Shown here: in pieces, positions 8,739 to 15,753 of the stretch
Position numbering within the stretch: the first letter of the stretch is position 1
Layout of the letters: every line of letters begins with the position of its first letter
Source of the DNA: Lachnospiraceae bacterium
GTDB lineage: Bacteria; Bacillota_A; Clostridia; Lachnospirales; Lachnospiraceae
Direction: 5' to 3'
Assembly: GCA_016287765.1 (NCBI GenBank)
Contig: JAEEWS010000031.1
Span: 1 to 33,523 of the forward strand
Length of the DNA stretch: 33,523 nucleotides
The notes under the pieces: model-generated
Told to the model about the DNA's origin: nothing
Seen by the model: the letters and a program-made list of their open reading frames with translations, nothing else
The model's database searches: none
Position numbers and translations under genes: made by a program

Positions 8739-9368
8739 TTACTTAACCTCATTTTTCTTAAGCATGATTGCGTCGTCCCATCTGTAAAACCTGCAGATCA
8801 CTTTACAATATTCCTTGATATCCTCAAGGGACATGTCGTGGATAAAAGGTTCGCAGATGCCTGTCCAGAAGGAGGATATAAGCATGTGGAATTCAAGCGT
8901 GGTCAGATCCGCCCGGGCTATGCCGCGCTTCTTTGCTTCCGCGTAAAACTTGTCATAGGCAAAGCTCATTCCCAGAACGAAGTCGTGACTGAAATTCTCG
9001 TATCTGGTACCCGCAGCTTTACTTATCAGCAACTTAAATTTGTTTCTGCTGGCGCACAGCATCTCAAACAGTGGGACCATATTTTCGTAAGTCATAATCC
9101 ATGAGGCATATATCTCTTCGTCGCTTAAGGCTGAGAAATCCGTCACGGATCTATTGGCCAAAAAGTCCGTGAGTTTTGTCACAACCTCATCCACAACCCC
9201 GCAAAACAGGTCTTCCTTCCCCTTGTACCTCTTGTACACCGCGCCGGTGGTTATCCCCGCGTTTTCGCAGATGTTTTTAAGCTCGGCTTTAAGAAAGCCC
9301 TGCTTCAAAAACTCATCCTCCGCAGCCGCAAGAAGCCTCGGATCAATGCTTTTATCAGATATTGCCAT
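8739..9368 (-). CDS. TetR/AcrR family transcriptional regulator
   Basis: A 209-residue regulator. The N-terminal helix-turn-helix spans about residues 8-50, with the typical TetR recognition segment AGITTGAVYKRYKGKEDLF. The C-terminal ligand domain is variable, so the inducer is not readable. It is the first gene of the ABC/ECF operon, 3 nt from the next gene, so it probably regulates its own operon. A perfect 12-bp palindrome, ATTATCGATAAT (9393-9404), lies near the predicted transcription start and is the best operator candidate. The ATG at 9368 has a G-rich ribosome site (AAAGGGGAAT) upstream. Confidence 0.9.
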   Translation of the reverse strand: MAISDKSIDPRLLAAAEDEFLKQGFLKAELKNICENAGITTGAVYKRYKGKEDLFCGVVDEVVTKLTDFLANRSVTDFSALSDEEIYASWIMTYENMVPLFEMLCASRNKFKLLISKAAGTRYENFSHDFVLGMSFAYDKFYAEAKKRGIARADLTTLEFHMLISSFWTGICEPFIHDMSLEDIKEYCKVICRFYRWDDAIMLKKNEVK

Positions 9369-9392
9369 GATATTCCCCTTTCTGAAAATTGG

Positions 9393-9404
9393 ATTATCGA
9401 TAAT
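9393..9404. promoter_or_regulatory. Candidate TetR operator palindrome
   Basis: The perfect 12-bp palindrome ATTATCGATAAT is followed by a further partial copy (TTCGATTATTA). It lies about 10 bp downstream of the -10 box of the TetR operon, around the expected start site. That is where an autorepressor would block transcription. Assignment to this TetR protein is inference. Confidence 0.45.
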
Positions 9405-9413
9405 TCGATTATT

Positions 9414-9442
9414 AAATTAGCATAGGCTAACTCAGCTGTCAA
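9414..9442 (-). promoter_or_regulatory. Promoter of the six-gene TetR-ABC-ECF operon
   Basis: On the minus strand, consensus TTGACA (9437-9442) is followed by a 17-nt spacer and TAATTT (9414-9419). It gives a leader of roughly 40 nt before the TetR start. The spacer contains the DtxR-like element listed separately. Confidence 0.75.
9417..9435. promoter_or_regulatory. DtxR/IdeR-like metal box in the operon promoter
   Basis: TTAGC-ATAG-GCTAA (9417-9430) is a perfect 5-bp inverted repeat inside the promoter. Aligned to the DtxR consensus TTAGGTTAGGCTAACCTAA, the 19 bases from 9417 agree at 14 positions. It would place a metal-dependent repressor directly over the -10/spacer region. No DtxR-family gene is in this window, so the regulator would be encoded elsewhere. 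Confidence 0.5.
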
Positions 9443-9465
9443 GAAGAAATTGTTAAATAATAAAC

Positions 9466-9504
9466 AAAAAGTGAACCATGGGGACGGGGTTAGTGGTTCA
9501 TTTT
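9466..9504. repeat. Single G-rich repeat unit (cluster C)
   Basis: One unit, GTGAACCATGGGGACGGGG followed by TTAGTGGTTCATTTT. It has short inverted ends, GTGAACCA and TGGTTCA, around the G-rich core. It lies between the divergent TetR operon promoter and the promoter of the 75-aa membrane protein. Confidence 0.8.
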
Positions 9505-9540
9505 GAAGAAATACACCCTCCTATTTCTGCAAAACAGCTG

Positions 9541-9599
9541 TTTATCCGAGGCGATAGATGGGCTATAATGCAGCCATAGACATCGAACGAAAGGTTCGA
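9541..9599 (+). promoter_or_regulatory. Promoter and leader hairpin of the 75-aa membrane protein
   Basis: TTTATC (9541-9546), a 17-nt spacer and TATAAT (9564-9569) form a plausible promoter. The leader contains the perfect 6-bp hairpin TCGAAC (9583-9588) / GTTCGA (9594-9599). Its 3' arm runs straight into the strong ribosome site GAGGAGGGAG (from 9598), so folding could mask translation initiation. Confidence 0.5.
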
Positions 9600-9612
9600 G
9601 GAGGGAGAAAAA

Positions 9613-9840
9613 ATGTTATTCGGATTTTTAGGTGCTATGGCGGCTATATGCCTGCTGCTTTTTCTTGGCTTTTGTTTTTCAGGCGCGTTGTTCGCTTTCA
9701 TATTCTGGTTATGCATAAAATTGCCTCTGTCCCTGTTCTTCTTTATCGTAGGAACATTGCTTTGTTGCACGATCATCCTTATACCTTTGGGGATCATGTG
9801 CTTCAAGATAGGCGGAGGTATGCTGGTTCCGGGTATTTAA
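9613..9840 (+). CDS. Small hydrophobic membrane protein, unknown function
   Basis: A 75-residue, almost entirely hydrophobic protein with two predicted membrane helices (about residues 5-40 and 42-65), Cys-rich within the helices (FCFSG, LCIK, LLCCT, MCFK). I do not recognise the family. It is a real gene rather than chance, because it has a TATAAT promoter, a very strong ribosome site 7 nt upstream, and its own intrinsic terminator (9883-9921). It stands alone between two repeat clusters. Confidence 0.7.
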   Translation: MLFGFLGAMAAICLLLFLGFCFSGALFAFIFWLCIKLPLSLFFFIVGTLLCCTIILIPLGIMCFKIGGGMLVPGI

Positions 9841-9882
9841 ATAATAAAGCTTATATCACAGTGTTTCATGTTTGATCCTCTC

Positions 9883-9921
9883 AAATGGTGCCACGGTAAG
9901 TAACTGCGGCGCCATTTTTTT
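9883..9921 (+). terminator. Intrinsic terminator after the 75-aa membrane protein
   Basis: The stem is AAATGGTGCC (9883-9892) with GGCGCCATTT (9908-9917), including one G-T pair. It has a 15-nt loop and a run of T to 9921. Repeat cluster D begins right after the T tract, as cluster B does after the methyltransferase terminator. Confidence 0.8.
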
Positions 9922-10186
9922 GAACCTTTGGGGAACCTTTGGGGACGGGGTTAGCGGTTCATTTTGTTGACTCAGATGGCCAAAATCTTATGTTGGGCCA
10001 CAAAAATGACACCCGGGGACGGGGTTAGCGGTTCATTTTGTTGACTCAGGCGGCCAAAATCTTACGTTGGGCCAAAAAGTCTTAAGACAAAAACGCTTCC
10101 GTAAAGCATTGCTTTGACTCTAGATGCAAAAACCCTCTGTAGGGTCACAAAAATGAACCCCTAACCCCGTCCCCGGGGTTCATTTG
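9922..10186. repeat. Composite repeat cluster D (G-rich units plus TTGACTC modules)
   Basis: It has the same architecture as cluster B: G-strand units at the left (GGGGACGGGGTTAGCGG, near 9941 and 10016) and one C-strand unit plus GGGGTTCATTT at the right. Three TTGACTC modules start at 9967, 10041 and 10114. The middle one carries the extended AAAAACGCTTCCGTAAAGCATT part seen in the 73-bp tandem units of cluster B. There is no coding potential. It accounts for most of the gap between the two small genes. Confidence 0.88.
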
Positions 10187-10261
10187 TGGGGAGAAATTTC
10201 CCCATGGGGTGGTGTATCATTAAGACAACAAAGAGGGAAGCACACATGAAAGGAGAACACC

Positions 10262-10369
10262 ATGAAGGGATATGCGATCGAGAGCGGATATATGGGATAT
10301 GTGAACGGAAGATACGAGCTTTTTGCAACGGAAGAAGAATATTACGAATTCATGGAGGAGAATAATTAA
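10262..10369 (+). CDS. 35-residue small protein, unknown function
   Basis: A short reading frame encoding MKGYAIESGYMGYVNGRYEL and 15 further residues ending in FMEENN. A good ribosome site, AAAGGAG (10249-10255), lies 6 nt before the ATG. The composition is Gly/Tyr-rich in the first half and acidic in the second (ATEEEYYEFMEEN). It reads like a small conserved Lachnospiraceae protein that I have seen in this style, but I cannot name a family. The following gene has its own promoter (10399-10427), so this one is probably transcribed separately. Confidence 0.6.
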   Translation: MKGYAIESGYMGYVNGRYELFATEEEYYEFMEENN

Positions 10370-10398
10370 ACCTTAATTTAAGGAAAAATGTACGATAG

Positions 10399-10427
10399 TT
10401 GCATTTTAGGCCTTTATTTGTTATAAT
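10399..10427 (+). promoter_or_regulatory. Promoter of the hydrolase-rhomboid-glucosidase operon
   Basis: TTGCAT (10399-10404), a 17-nt spacer, and consensus TATAAT (10422-10427). The ATG of the serine hydrolase is 45 bases downstream of the -10 box. Confidence 0.7.
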
Positions 10428-10471
10428 ACCCTCGTATGACTTATTGGAAGGTACCTACGAGGTTTAGATAA

Positions 10472-11635
10472 ATGAAAAATGAAATAAAGAATGTTATGGA
10501 CATTGCGGTGGAGCGAGGCGAAGTCGCAGGTTGCAATGCCCTTATTATATCAGGCGGAAGAGAGATCGCCTATGCCGAGAGCGGATATAAAAATGTCGAG
10601 AGGAAGACACCTTTTGAGAGAGATACGATAATGAGGCTCTATTCCATGTCCAAGCCCATTACCTCCGCTGCGGTCATTATGCTTATGGACAGGGGGATGA
10701 TCGACCTTGGCGATGCGGTAGGTAAGTTCATTCCTTCATTTTACGATGCACATGTTGCGACACCGGCAGGAAGAGTCAAAGCGGATCGGCCGGTAACGTT
10801 AAGAGATTTATTGAATATGGCTTCGGGAGCGGTTTATCCCGGGAATTCCACAGCGGCTGAATGTCAATCCGCTGCTCTTTTTGATGAATTGATCAAAAAG
10901 CTGGGAACTGCAGACGAGATGAGTACGATGGAGCTTGCCGAGAGGATCGGGAAGCTGGATTTTGATTTCCAGCCCGGAGAGATTTTTAAGTACGGTACAA
11001 GTGCGGATATTTTGGGCGCTGTTGTGGAGGTTGTATCCGGAGTTCGTTTCGGCGACTTCCTTAAGAAGGAATTTTTTGAACCCCTGGGCATGGTCGACAC
11101 GGACTTTTGGGTTCCGGAGGAAAAAAGGAACAGGGTTGCGGATGTATATGACTCGGTGAACGGACAGGTGAAGTTCACGGAAACGGATCACCTGGGCATC
11201 AATTATAAGGCAGATCACAGACCGGCCTTTGAGTCCGGCGGAGCAGGTCTGTTTTCCACTTTGGATGATTATTCGCATTTCGCTGAAATGCTTATGAATA
11301 ACGGAGAATTTAACGGCAAAAGACTGCTTTCCGAAAAGGCAGTCAAGTTTATGACCAACGGAAGCATTGCGCCCTGGCAGCAAAAGGGCCTTGATACATG
11401 GGATGGTCTTACCGGTTATACCTACGGAAATCTCCTGAGAGTATTGAGGGATTCTTCCAGATGCCTGACCTACGGTGAAGTGGGCGAGTATGGCTGGGAC
11501 GGCTGGCTGGGTGCTTATTTTTCAAATGACCCCAAAAACAAGCTTACTATTCTTATCGGTATGCAAAAAATAAATGCCGGTACATGGAATCTTACAAGGA
11601 AGATCAGAAATCTGGTCTACAAAGAGGTCAGATAA
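10472..11635 (+). CDS. Serine hydrolase of the beta-lactamase (class C/EstB) family
   Basis: A 387-residue protein of the serine beta-lactamase-like superfamily, which includes esterases and D-amino-acid or peptide hydrolases. The catalytic SxxK motif is Ser58-Met-Ser-Lys61, and Tyr174 (KYGTS) is in the position of the second motif. The usual C-terminal HTG/KTG is replaced by a GWDGWLG segment, typical of the EstB-like esterase branch. No signal peptide is seen, so it is probably cytoplasmic and not a resistance lactamase. It is the first gene of a four-gene operon. The rhomboid gene begins immediately after its stop codon (TAAATG). Confidence 0.88.
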   Translation: MKNEIKNVMDIAVERGEVAGCNALIISGGREIAYAESGYKNVERKTPFERDTIMRLYSMSKPITSAAVIMLMDRGMIDLGDAVGKFIPSFYDAHVATPAGRVKADRPVTLRDLLNMASGAVYPGNSTAAECQSAALFDELIKKLGTADEMSTMELAERIGKLDFDFQPGEIFKYGTSADILGAVVEVVSGVRFGDFLKKEFFEPLGMVDTDFWVPEEKRNRVADVYDSVNGQVKFTETDHLGINYKADHRPAFESGGAGLFSTLDDYSHFAEMLMNNGEFNGKRLLSEKAVKFMTNGSIAPWQQKGLDTWDGLTGYTYGNLLRVLRDSSRCLTYGEVGEYGWDGWLGAYFSNDPKNKLTILIGMQKINAGTWNLTRKIRNLVYKEVR

Positions 11636-12250
11636 ATGGAAGAGAATAAGAGATATCAGAAGTATTACAACCCTTGCGAGTTACCCAAGGTGACCCTTGC
11701 GATTGTAATAATTAATGTTGTTCTTTTTGTTTTGCAAACACATTTTTTTAAATATGATGCATGGAGTCTGTTGGGTATCAACTGGGATAAGCTGGTGGAC
11801 AAGGAGGTTTACAGACTCTTTACTGCTATGTTTACTCATGCGTCTCTGGCCCATCTGGGCAGTAACATGATCGCGCTTTACGGTGCGGGCATGTATCTGG
11901 AAGAAAAAATGGGGGCCAAGAGATTCCTGATCTTTTACCTCCTTTGCGGTGTATTGGGAGAGATCCTGGGCTGTACTCTGGGAGGCTATGTGCTTCAAAA
12001 GGAGTACATTTCCGTAGGCGCATCGGGTGCGGTTTTCGGACTTGTGGGCATGCTGATCATCCTTTCATTAAGAAAACAGATGTTCAGGATACCTATGATC
12101 AGGATAATATTATTTGTGGCATTGTGTATAACTGATGCCCTGACAGAATCGGGTGTGGACATCTTCAGCCATGCCGGCGGTTTTGTTGTGGGTATTGTGA
12201 TTGGACTCATTTATTCCTATGTGGTGGGGGAAAAAACCATAGAGGAATGA
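11636..12250 (+). CDS. Rhomboid family intramembrane serine protease
   Basis: A 204-residue protein with about six membrane helices. The catalytic Ser130 lies in GASG (128-131), the His partner is His179 (SHAGG), and the oxyanion-side HxxxN motif is His73-x-x-x-Asn77 (HLGSN). These are the defining features of an active rhomboid, which cleaves substrates within the membrane. It is slightly shorter than many family members but complete. It is directly joined to the upstream hydrolase gene and is followed by a small gene whose ribosome site overlaps its stop codon. The substrate is unknown. Confidence 0.93.
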   Translation: MEENKRYQKYYNPCELPKVTLAIVIINVVLFVLQTHFFKYDAWSLLGINWDKLVDKEVYRLFTAMFTHASLAHLGSNMIALYGAGMYLEEKMGAKRFLIFYLLCGVLGEILGCTLGGYVLQKEYISVGASGAVFGLVGMLIILSLRKQMFRIPMIRIILFVALCITDALTESGVDIFSHAGGFVVGIVIGLIYSYVVGEKTIEE

Positions 12251-12261
12251 AAGGAGACGCG

Positions 12262-12516
12262 ATGGATAATTCTTCCGAAGAAATGAAGATGACTTACAGT
12301 TCTGTGGTTGCTAAAGACGGAAAGCCTGTAGTGGCAGTACGTTTTGAGCGCGGCAAGGATTTTGCGGAGGCAATACTGCCGGATGTCACCATCAGAAAGA
12401 GTAACGGATTCTCAGAGGAAGAGATCGCTGCTCTGGAATTTTATTTGAAAGGCAACAAGAAAGATATAGGGGAAAAGGCTAAGGCGATCACGGGTCTGAA
12501 AAATTTCTTTGGTTAA
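12262..12516 (+). CDS. 84-residue conserved-looking protein, unknown function
   Basis: The start at 12262 (MDNSSEEMKMTYSS) is preferred over the ATG at 12247, which overlaps the rhomboid stop, because AAGGAG (12251-12256) is correctly spaced only for 12262. The protein is soluble and mixed in charge. A beta-rich first half (KPVVAVRFERG) is followed by a helical second half (SEEEIAALEFYLKGNKKDIGEKAKAI). I do not recognise a family. It sits between rhomboid and glucosidase genes on the same mRNA. Confidence 0.75.
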   Translation: MDNSSEEMKMTYSSVVAKDGKPVVAVRFERGKDFAEAILPDVTIRKSNGFSEEEIAALEFYLKGNKKDIGEKAKAITGLKNFFG

Positions 12517-12533
12517 TGAAATGAGGAAAGCCT

Positions 12534-14141
12534 ATGAGCAAAGAATGGTGGCGCAACGCGATCATATATCAGATATATCCAAGGTCCTACAAGGACACTG
12601 ACGGAGACGGAATCGGAGATATTCCGGGCATTATAGAAAAACTGGACTATTTAAAGGGCCTGGGCGTGGACTGCATCTGGCTCAGTCCTGTTTACGCAAG
12701 TCCGAATTTTGATAACGGTTACGATATTTCGGATTACAAAGCCATCCATCCGGACTTTGGTACAATGGAAGACTTTGATCGTCTGATGAGTGAGGCAAAG
12801 GCGAGAGACATTAAGATCATAATGGATCTTGTGATCAATCACACCTCTGATGAACATGAGTGGTTTAAGAAGGCTCTTGCAGGCGACAAGAAATACAGGG
12901 ATTATTATTATTTCAGAGAGAAAAGGAACAACTGGGGTTCTTTCTTCGGAGGAAGAACCTGGGAAAAGGTGCCGGGAGAGGACATGTACTATCTCCATCT
13001 TTTTTCCAAAAAGCAGCCCGACCTTAACTGGAAAAATCCCGATGTTTACAATGAGATCTGCGACATCATGCGTTTTTGGCTGGACAAAGGTATTGCCGGC
13101 TTCAGATGCGATGTCATTAATGTCATATACAAAAATTCTCTTGAAAATGGCAAGAGAAGGCTTGTACTTACCGGTCTTGAGCATTACCTGAGCACCGATG
13201 GCTGCCACGAGATCTTGAAGCGCCTGCAGAAGGATGTACTCTCAAAGTACGATGCTTTTACCGTGGGTGAAACCGTAATGGTGGATCCGGACGCTGCCAA
13301 CCTCCTTATGGGCGAGGACCGTAAGGAACTCAACATGGTCTTTGGTTTCGAGCATATGGAGTGCGATCAGCGAGGAGTTAAGTGGTTCAAGCGCCGCTAT
13401 TCTCCCGAGAGACTGATAGCTGCTTTGGATAAATGGCAGACCGGCTGCGAGTGGACCGCCAACTACCTGGAAAATCATGACCAGCCCAGATCCGTCAGCC
13501 GTTTCGGAGATGCTGAAGACCTTCGTAAAGAAAGCGCCAAGATGCTCTGCGTTCTGAACCTTGCCTTAAGAGGCACGCCCTACATTTACCAGGGTGAGGA
13601 GATCGGCATGACCAACGGCGACTTTGACCGCATGTCCGAGATCGAAGATATTGAAAGCAAAAATGTGGCCAAGATCCTTAAAAAGCTTCTCGTTCCTCGG
13701 GGCGTGATCAAGAAGATGATCAAGAAGACCACTAGGGATAATGCAAGAACTCCCATGCAGTGGGATCATTCGGTGGGTGCGGGCTTTACCGATGGAATGC
13801 CCTGGCTAAAGATCAACGGTAACCACGAGTGGATCAACGTTGAGGACGATGAAAAGGATGAAAACGGCGTCATTGCCTTTTATAAAAATATGATCACTCT
13901 CCGTAAGCAGAGCGAAGCCCTGCAGTTCGGTGATTACAGACGGCTGGAAGGCAAAAAGGGAATATATGCCTTTGAGAGAAAGAGTGGCAGCGAAAAGCTG
14001 ACGGTGATCCTCAACATGAACGGCTACAGCGAGAAAATGCCCGAGATCGCCGGCAGTGTCCTTGTTTCCAACTATGACCGAAAGGACACGGAGGAAATGA
14101 AGGACCTTATGAAACCTTATGAGGCACTGATCCTTAAATAA
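12534..14141 (+). CDS. Oligo-1,6-glucosidase-type alpha-glucosidase (GH13 subfamily 31)
   Basis: A 535-residue (beta/alpha)8 glycoside hydrolase. A DTDGDGIGD calcium-site-like segment is at 21-29 and conserved region I is DLVINH (98-103). The nucleophile is Asp193 (GFRCDV), the acid/base is Glu246 (VGET), and the transition-state Asp316 is in NHDQ (314-317). The residue after the nucleophile is Val194, which in this subfamily goes with alpha-1,6 preference (isomaltose and isomalto-oligosaccharides). There is no signal peptide, so it acts on imported sugars. It is the last gene of the operon and starts 17 nt after the previous stop. No transporter or sugar regulator lies beside it. Confidence 0.93.
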   Translation: MSKEWWRNAIIYQIYPRSYKDTDGDGIGDIPGIIEKLDYLKGLGVDCIWLSPVYASPNFDNGYDISDYKAIHPDFGTMEDFDRLMSEAKARDIKIIMDLVINHTSDEHEWFKKALAGDKKYRDYYYFREKRNNWGSFFGGRTWEKVPGEDMYYLHLFSKKQPDLNWKNPDVYNEICDIMRFWLDKGIAGFRCDVINVIYKNSLENGKRRLVLTGLEHYLSTDGCHEILKRLQKDVLSKYDAFTVGETVMVDPDAANLLMGEDRKELNMVFGFEHMECDQRGVKWFKRRYSPERLIAALDKWQTGCEWTANYLENHDQPRSVSRFGDAEDLRKESAKMLCVLNLALRGTPYIYQGEEIGMTNGDFDRMSEIEDIESKNVAKILKKLLVPRGVIKKMIKKTTRDNARTPMQWDHSVGAGFTDGMPWLKINGNHEWINVEDDEKDENGVIAFYKNMITLRKQSEALQFGDYRRLEGKKGIYAFERKSGSEKLTVILNMNGYSEKMPEIAGSVLVSNYDRKDTEEMKDLMKPYEALILK

Positions 14142-14176
14142 GGCATATCTTTTCACAACACTTTAGGATATGATCA

Positions 14177-14205
14177 TTGACTTGACAAGCCTTGATTGGT
14201 AAAAT
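14177..14205 (+). promoter_or_regulatory. Promoter of the ArsB/NhaD-type transporter
   Basis: TTGACT (14177-14182), a 17-nt spacer and TAAAAT (14200-14205). It leaves a leader of about 220 nt before the ATG at 14435, most of which is structured. Confidence 0.65.
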
Positions 14206-14225
14206 AGTCAAGACACTGTGAATAC

Positions 14226-14347
14226 AGCGGATGAGAATAAAGAAAATACCTGAGAGGGAGTAGTGGCGCTCACACAGCGCGATAAGTCAACAGACCCGGT
14301 CAGATAAACGACCTGGCTTATCTTAAACAACGAGACTCGTACAGACC
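14226..14347 (+). ncRNA. Structured leader, candidate yybP-ykoY-type (Mn2+) riboswitch aptamer
   Basis: The leader holds GGGAGTAG (14256-14263), close to the hallmark GGGGAGUAG of yybP-ykoY RNAs. A GCGCT/AGCGC hairpin (14266-14280) follows. Next is a GATAAG/CTTATC stem (14281-14286 with 14317-14322) that encloses an asymmetric TCAACAGA loop and a CCGGTC/GACCTGG stem. The 3' strand (CTCGTACAGACC) can pair upstream (ATGAG, 14231-14235), or instead with the terminator arm that follows. This mutually exclusive layout is what a transcriptional riboswitch needs. The class assignment is from memory of the consensus and is less certain than the presence of a regulated leader. Confidence 0.5.
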
Positions 14348-14376
14348 TAATGGGCTGTCACGGGTCTTTTCTTATA
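14333..14376 (+). terminator. Intrinsic terminator in the transporter leader (expression platform)
   Basis: A long hairpin pairs AGACTCGT-ACAG-A-CC (14333-14347) with GG-G-CTGT-C-ACGGGTCT (14352-14367). It has one mismatch, one bulge and a TAAT loop, and is followed by TTTTCTTATATCTT. It lies between promoter and gene, so readthrough must be regulated. Its 5' arm is the 3' strand of the candidate aptamer. Confidence 0.75.
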
Positions 14377-14383
14377 TCTTAAA

Positions 14384-14403
14384 AAGCCACGGAGATGTGG
14401 CTT
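14384..14403 (+). other. Second leader hairpin before the transporter
   Basis: A perfect 7-bp stem AAGCCAC/GTGGCTT with a 6-nt loop (GGAGAT) lies after the terminator. It is followed by a weak TCTTTTTT run and then AGGAGG (14421-14426). It could be a second attenuator or an mRNA-stabilising hairpin. Confidence 0.4.
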
Positions 14404-14434
14404 ACAATACAATCTTTTTTAGGAGGAACCATAA

Positions 14435-15709
14435 ATGGTTTTTGCGATTATTCTTTTTGTGATCACCTATGTGGCGATGATCGTATTTGACAAGTACAGA
14501 CCTTTCATCGCAATGGGATCGGCTCTTATCTTCATTGTTTCGGGGATGCTTCCTTTAAGCGAGATCTTCCCGGCTCTGGACTTTAACGTCCTCATGATGA
14601 TCGCCGGTACCATGGGACTGGTTGCACTGTTCTCCGAGAGCAGGATGCCCGATCTTCTGGCAGACATCATTCTTGAAAAAGTGCCCAATGTAAAATGGGC
14701 CATCGTAAGTCTGGCACTTTTCGCAGGCGTCATTTCGGCTTTTGTTGATAACGTTTCCACAGTGCTCATGATCGCTCCCGTAGCCCTCATGATCTGTAAG
14801 AAGATCAAGATCAATCCCATCCCCGTCATCATCGCCATCGCGGTTTCCTCAAACCTTCAGGGCGCGGCTACACTGGTGGGCGACTCCACAGCCATCATGC
14901 TGGGATCCTATGCGGAAATGAGTTTCATGGATTTCTTCTTTTATGAGGGCAAGTTCTCCATTTTCTGGGCTGTTGAGCTTGGTGCCGTGCTTTCCGCACT
15001 GATCCTTCTGGTAATGTTCAGAAAAGAAACGGCAAAGGTGCCTCACGAGGAAAGGACTCCGGTCAAGGACATGGTTCCCACCTACCTTTTGGGCGGAGCC
15101 ATAGTACTTCTCATCATTGCGTCCTTCATTCCCAACACACCCGGCATCACGAACGGCCTTATCTGCTGCACCATGTTTGTGATCGGTCTGGTTTACACCT
15201 ACTTTAAGCGTAAGGGCGAAGCGAAGGAAGTCATCGTAAATGCTTTTAAGGAGATCGACTTCCAGACCATAGGTCTTCTTATCGGCCTCTTCCTTGTGAT
15301 CGGCGGTATCAGGCAGATGGGCGTTATCGACTGGGTTGCAGGCCTCATGGCCAAGGCCGGCGGCAGCAACGTTTTCCTGATCTACACCATCATCGTTTGG
15401 GGCAGCGTGCTCTTTTCGGCTTTCGTGGACAACATCCCCTTCGTTGCCACCATGCTTCCGGTTATCCAGGGACTTTCCCTGAAGCTGGGCATCGACCCCA
15501 CACCTCTTTACTTCGGACTTCTTTCCGGAGCTACCCTGGGCGGTAATCTTACCCCCATCGGTGCTTCGGCTAATATAACAGGCATAGGTATTCTCCGCAG
15601 GGAAGGCTGTGACGTGAAAAACTCCGATTTCTTTAAGATAGGAATACCCTTCACTTTGGCAGCCATCATACCCGCATACATCTACATCTGGCTGGTATAC
15701 GGTGTCTAA
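14435..15709 (+). CDS. ArsB/NhaD-type (SLC13/CitM ion transporter superfamily) permease
   Basis: A 424-residue membrane protein with about 11 helices in two related halves. Each half has an FVDN motif (residues 103-106 and 330-333), followed by SNLQGAATLVGD (139-150) in the first half and GGNLTPIGASAN (369-380) in the second. These are the paired re-entrant-loop signatures of the ion transporter superfamily of arsenite/antimonite pumps, NhaD Na+/H+ antiporters and dicarboxylate carriers. The substrate cannot be fixed from sequence. A Mn2+-type or other ion-sensing leader would argue for a cation or metal-linked role. AGGAGG lies 8 nt upstream of the ATG. It forms a single-gene unit with a strong terminator. 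Confidence 0.9.
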   Translation: MVFAIILFVITYVAMIVFDKYRPFIAMGSALIFIVSGMLPLSEIFPALDFNVLMMIAGTMGLVALFSESRMPDLLADIILEKVPNVKWAIVSLALFAGVISAFVDNVSTVLMIAPVALMICKKIKINPIPVIIAIAVSSNLQGAATLVGDSTAIMLGSYAEMSFMDFFFYEGKFSIFWAVELGAVLSALILLVMFRKETAKVPHEERTPVKDMVPTYLLGGAIVLLIIASFIPNTPGITNGLICCTMFVIGLVYTYFKRKGEAKEVIVNAFKEIDFQTIGLLIGLFLVIGGIRQMGVIDWVAGLMAKAGGSNVFLIYTIIVWGSVLFSAFVDNIPFVATMLPVIQGLSLKLGIDPTPLYFGLLSGATLGGNLTPIGASANITGIGILRREGCDVKNSDFFKIGIPFTLAAIIPAYIYIWLVYGV

Positions 15710-15753
15710 AATAACGCAGTCGGATATAGGCTAACCTGAAAAATACAATAAAT

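Noticed and set aside
10472..11635. Antibiotic-resistance beta-lactamase
   Set aside because: SxxK is present, but there is no signal peptide and the HTG/KTG motif is replaced by GWDGWLG. It fits an EstB-like hydrolase better.
14132..14143. CCTTAAATAAGG palindrome at the glucosidase stop as a terminator
   Set aside because: The stem has a 2-nt loop and no T tract, so it cannot form a proper intrinsic terminator. No clear terminator was found for this operon.
15722..15735. A second DtxR-like half-site, ATAGGCTAACCT
   Set aside because: It lies in a 3' untranslated region between convergent genes, with no promoter or start codon nearby, so it is probably coincidental.
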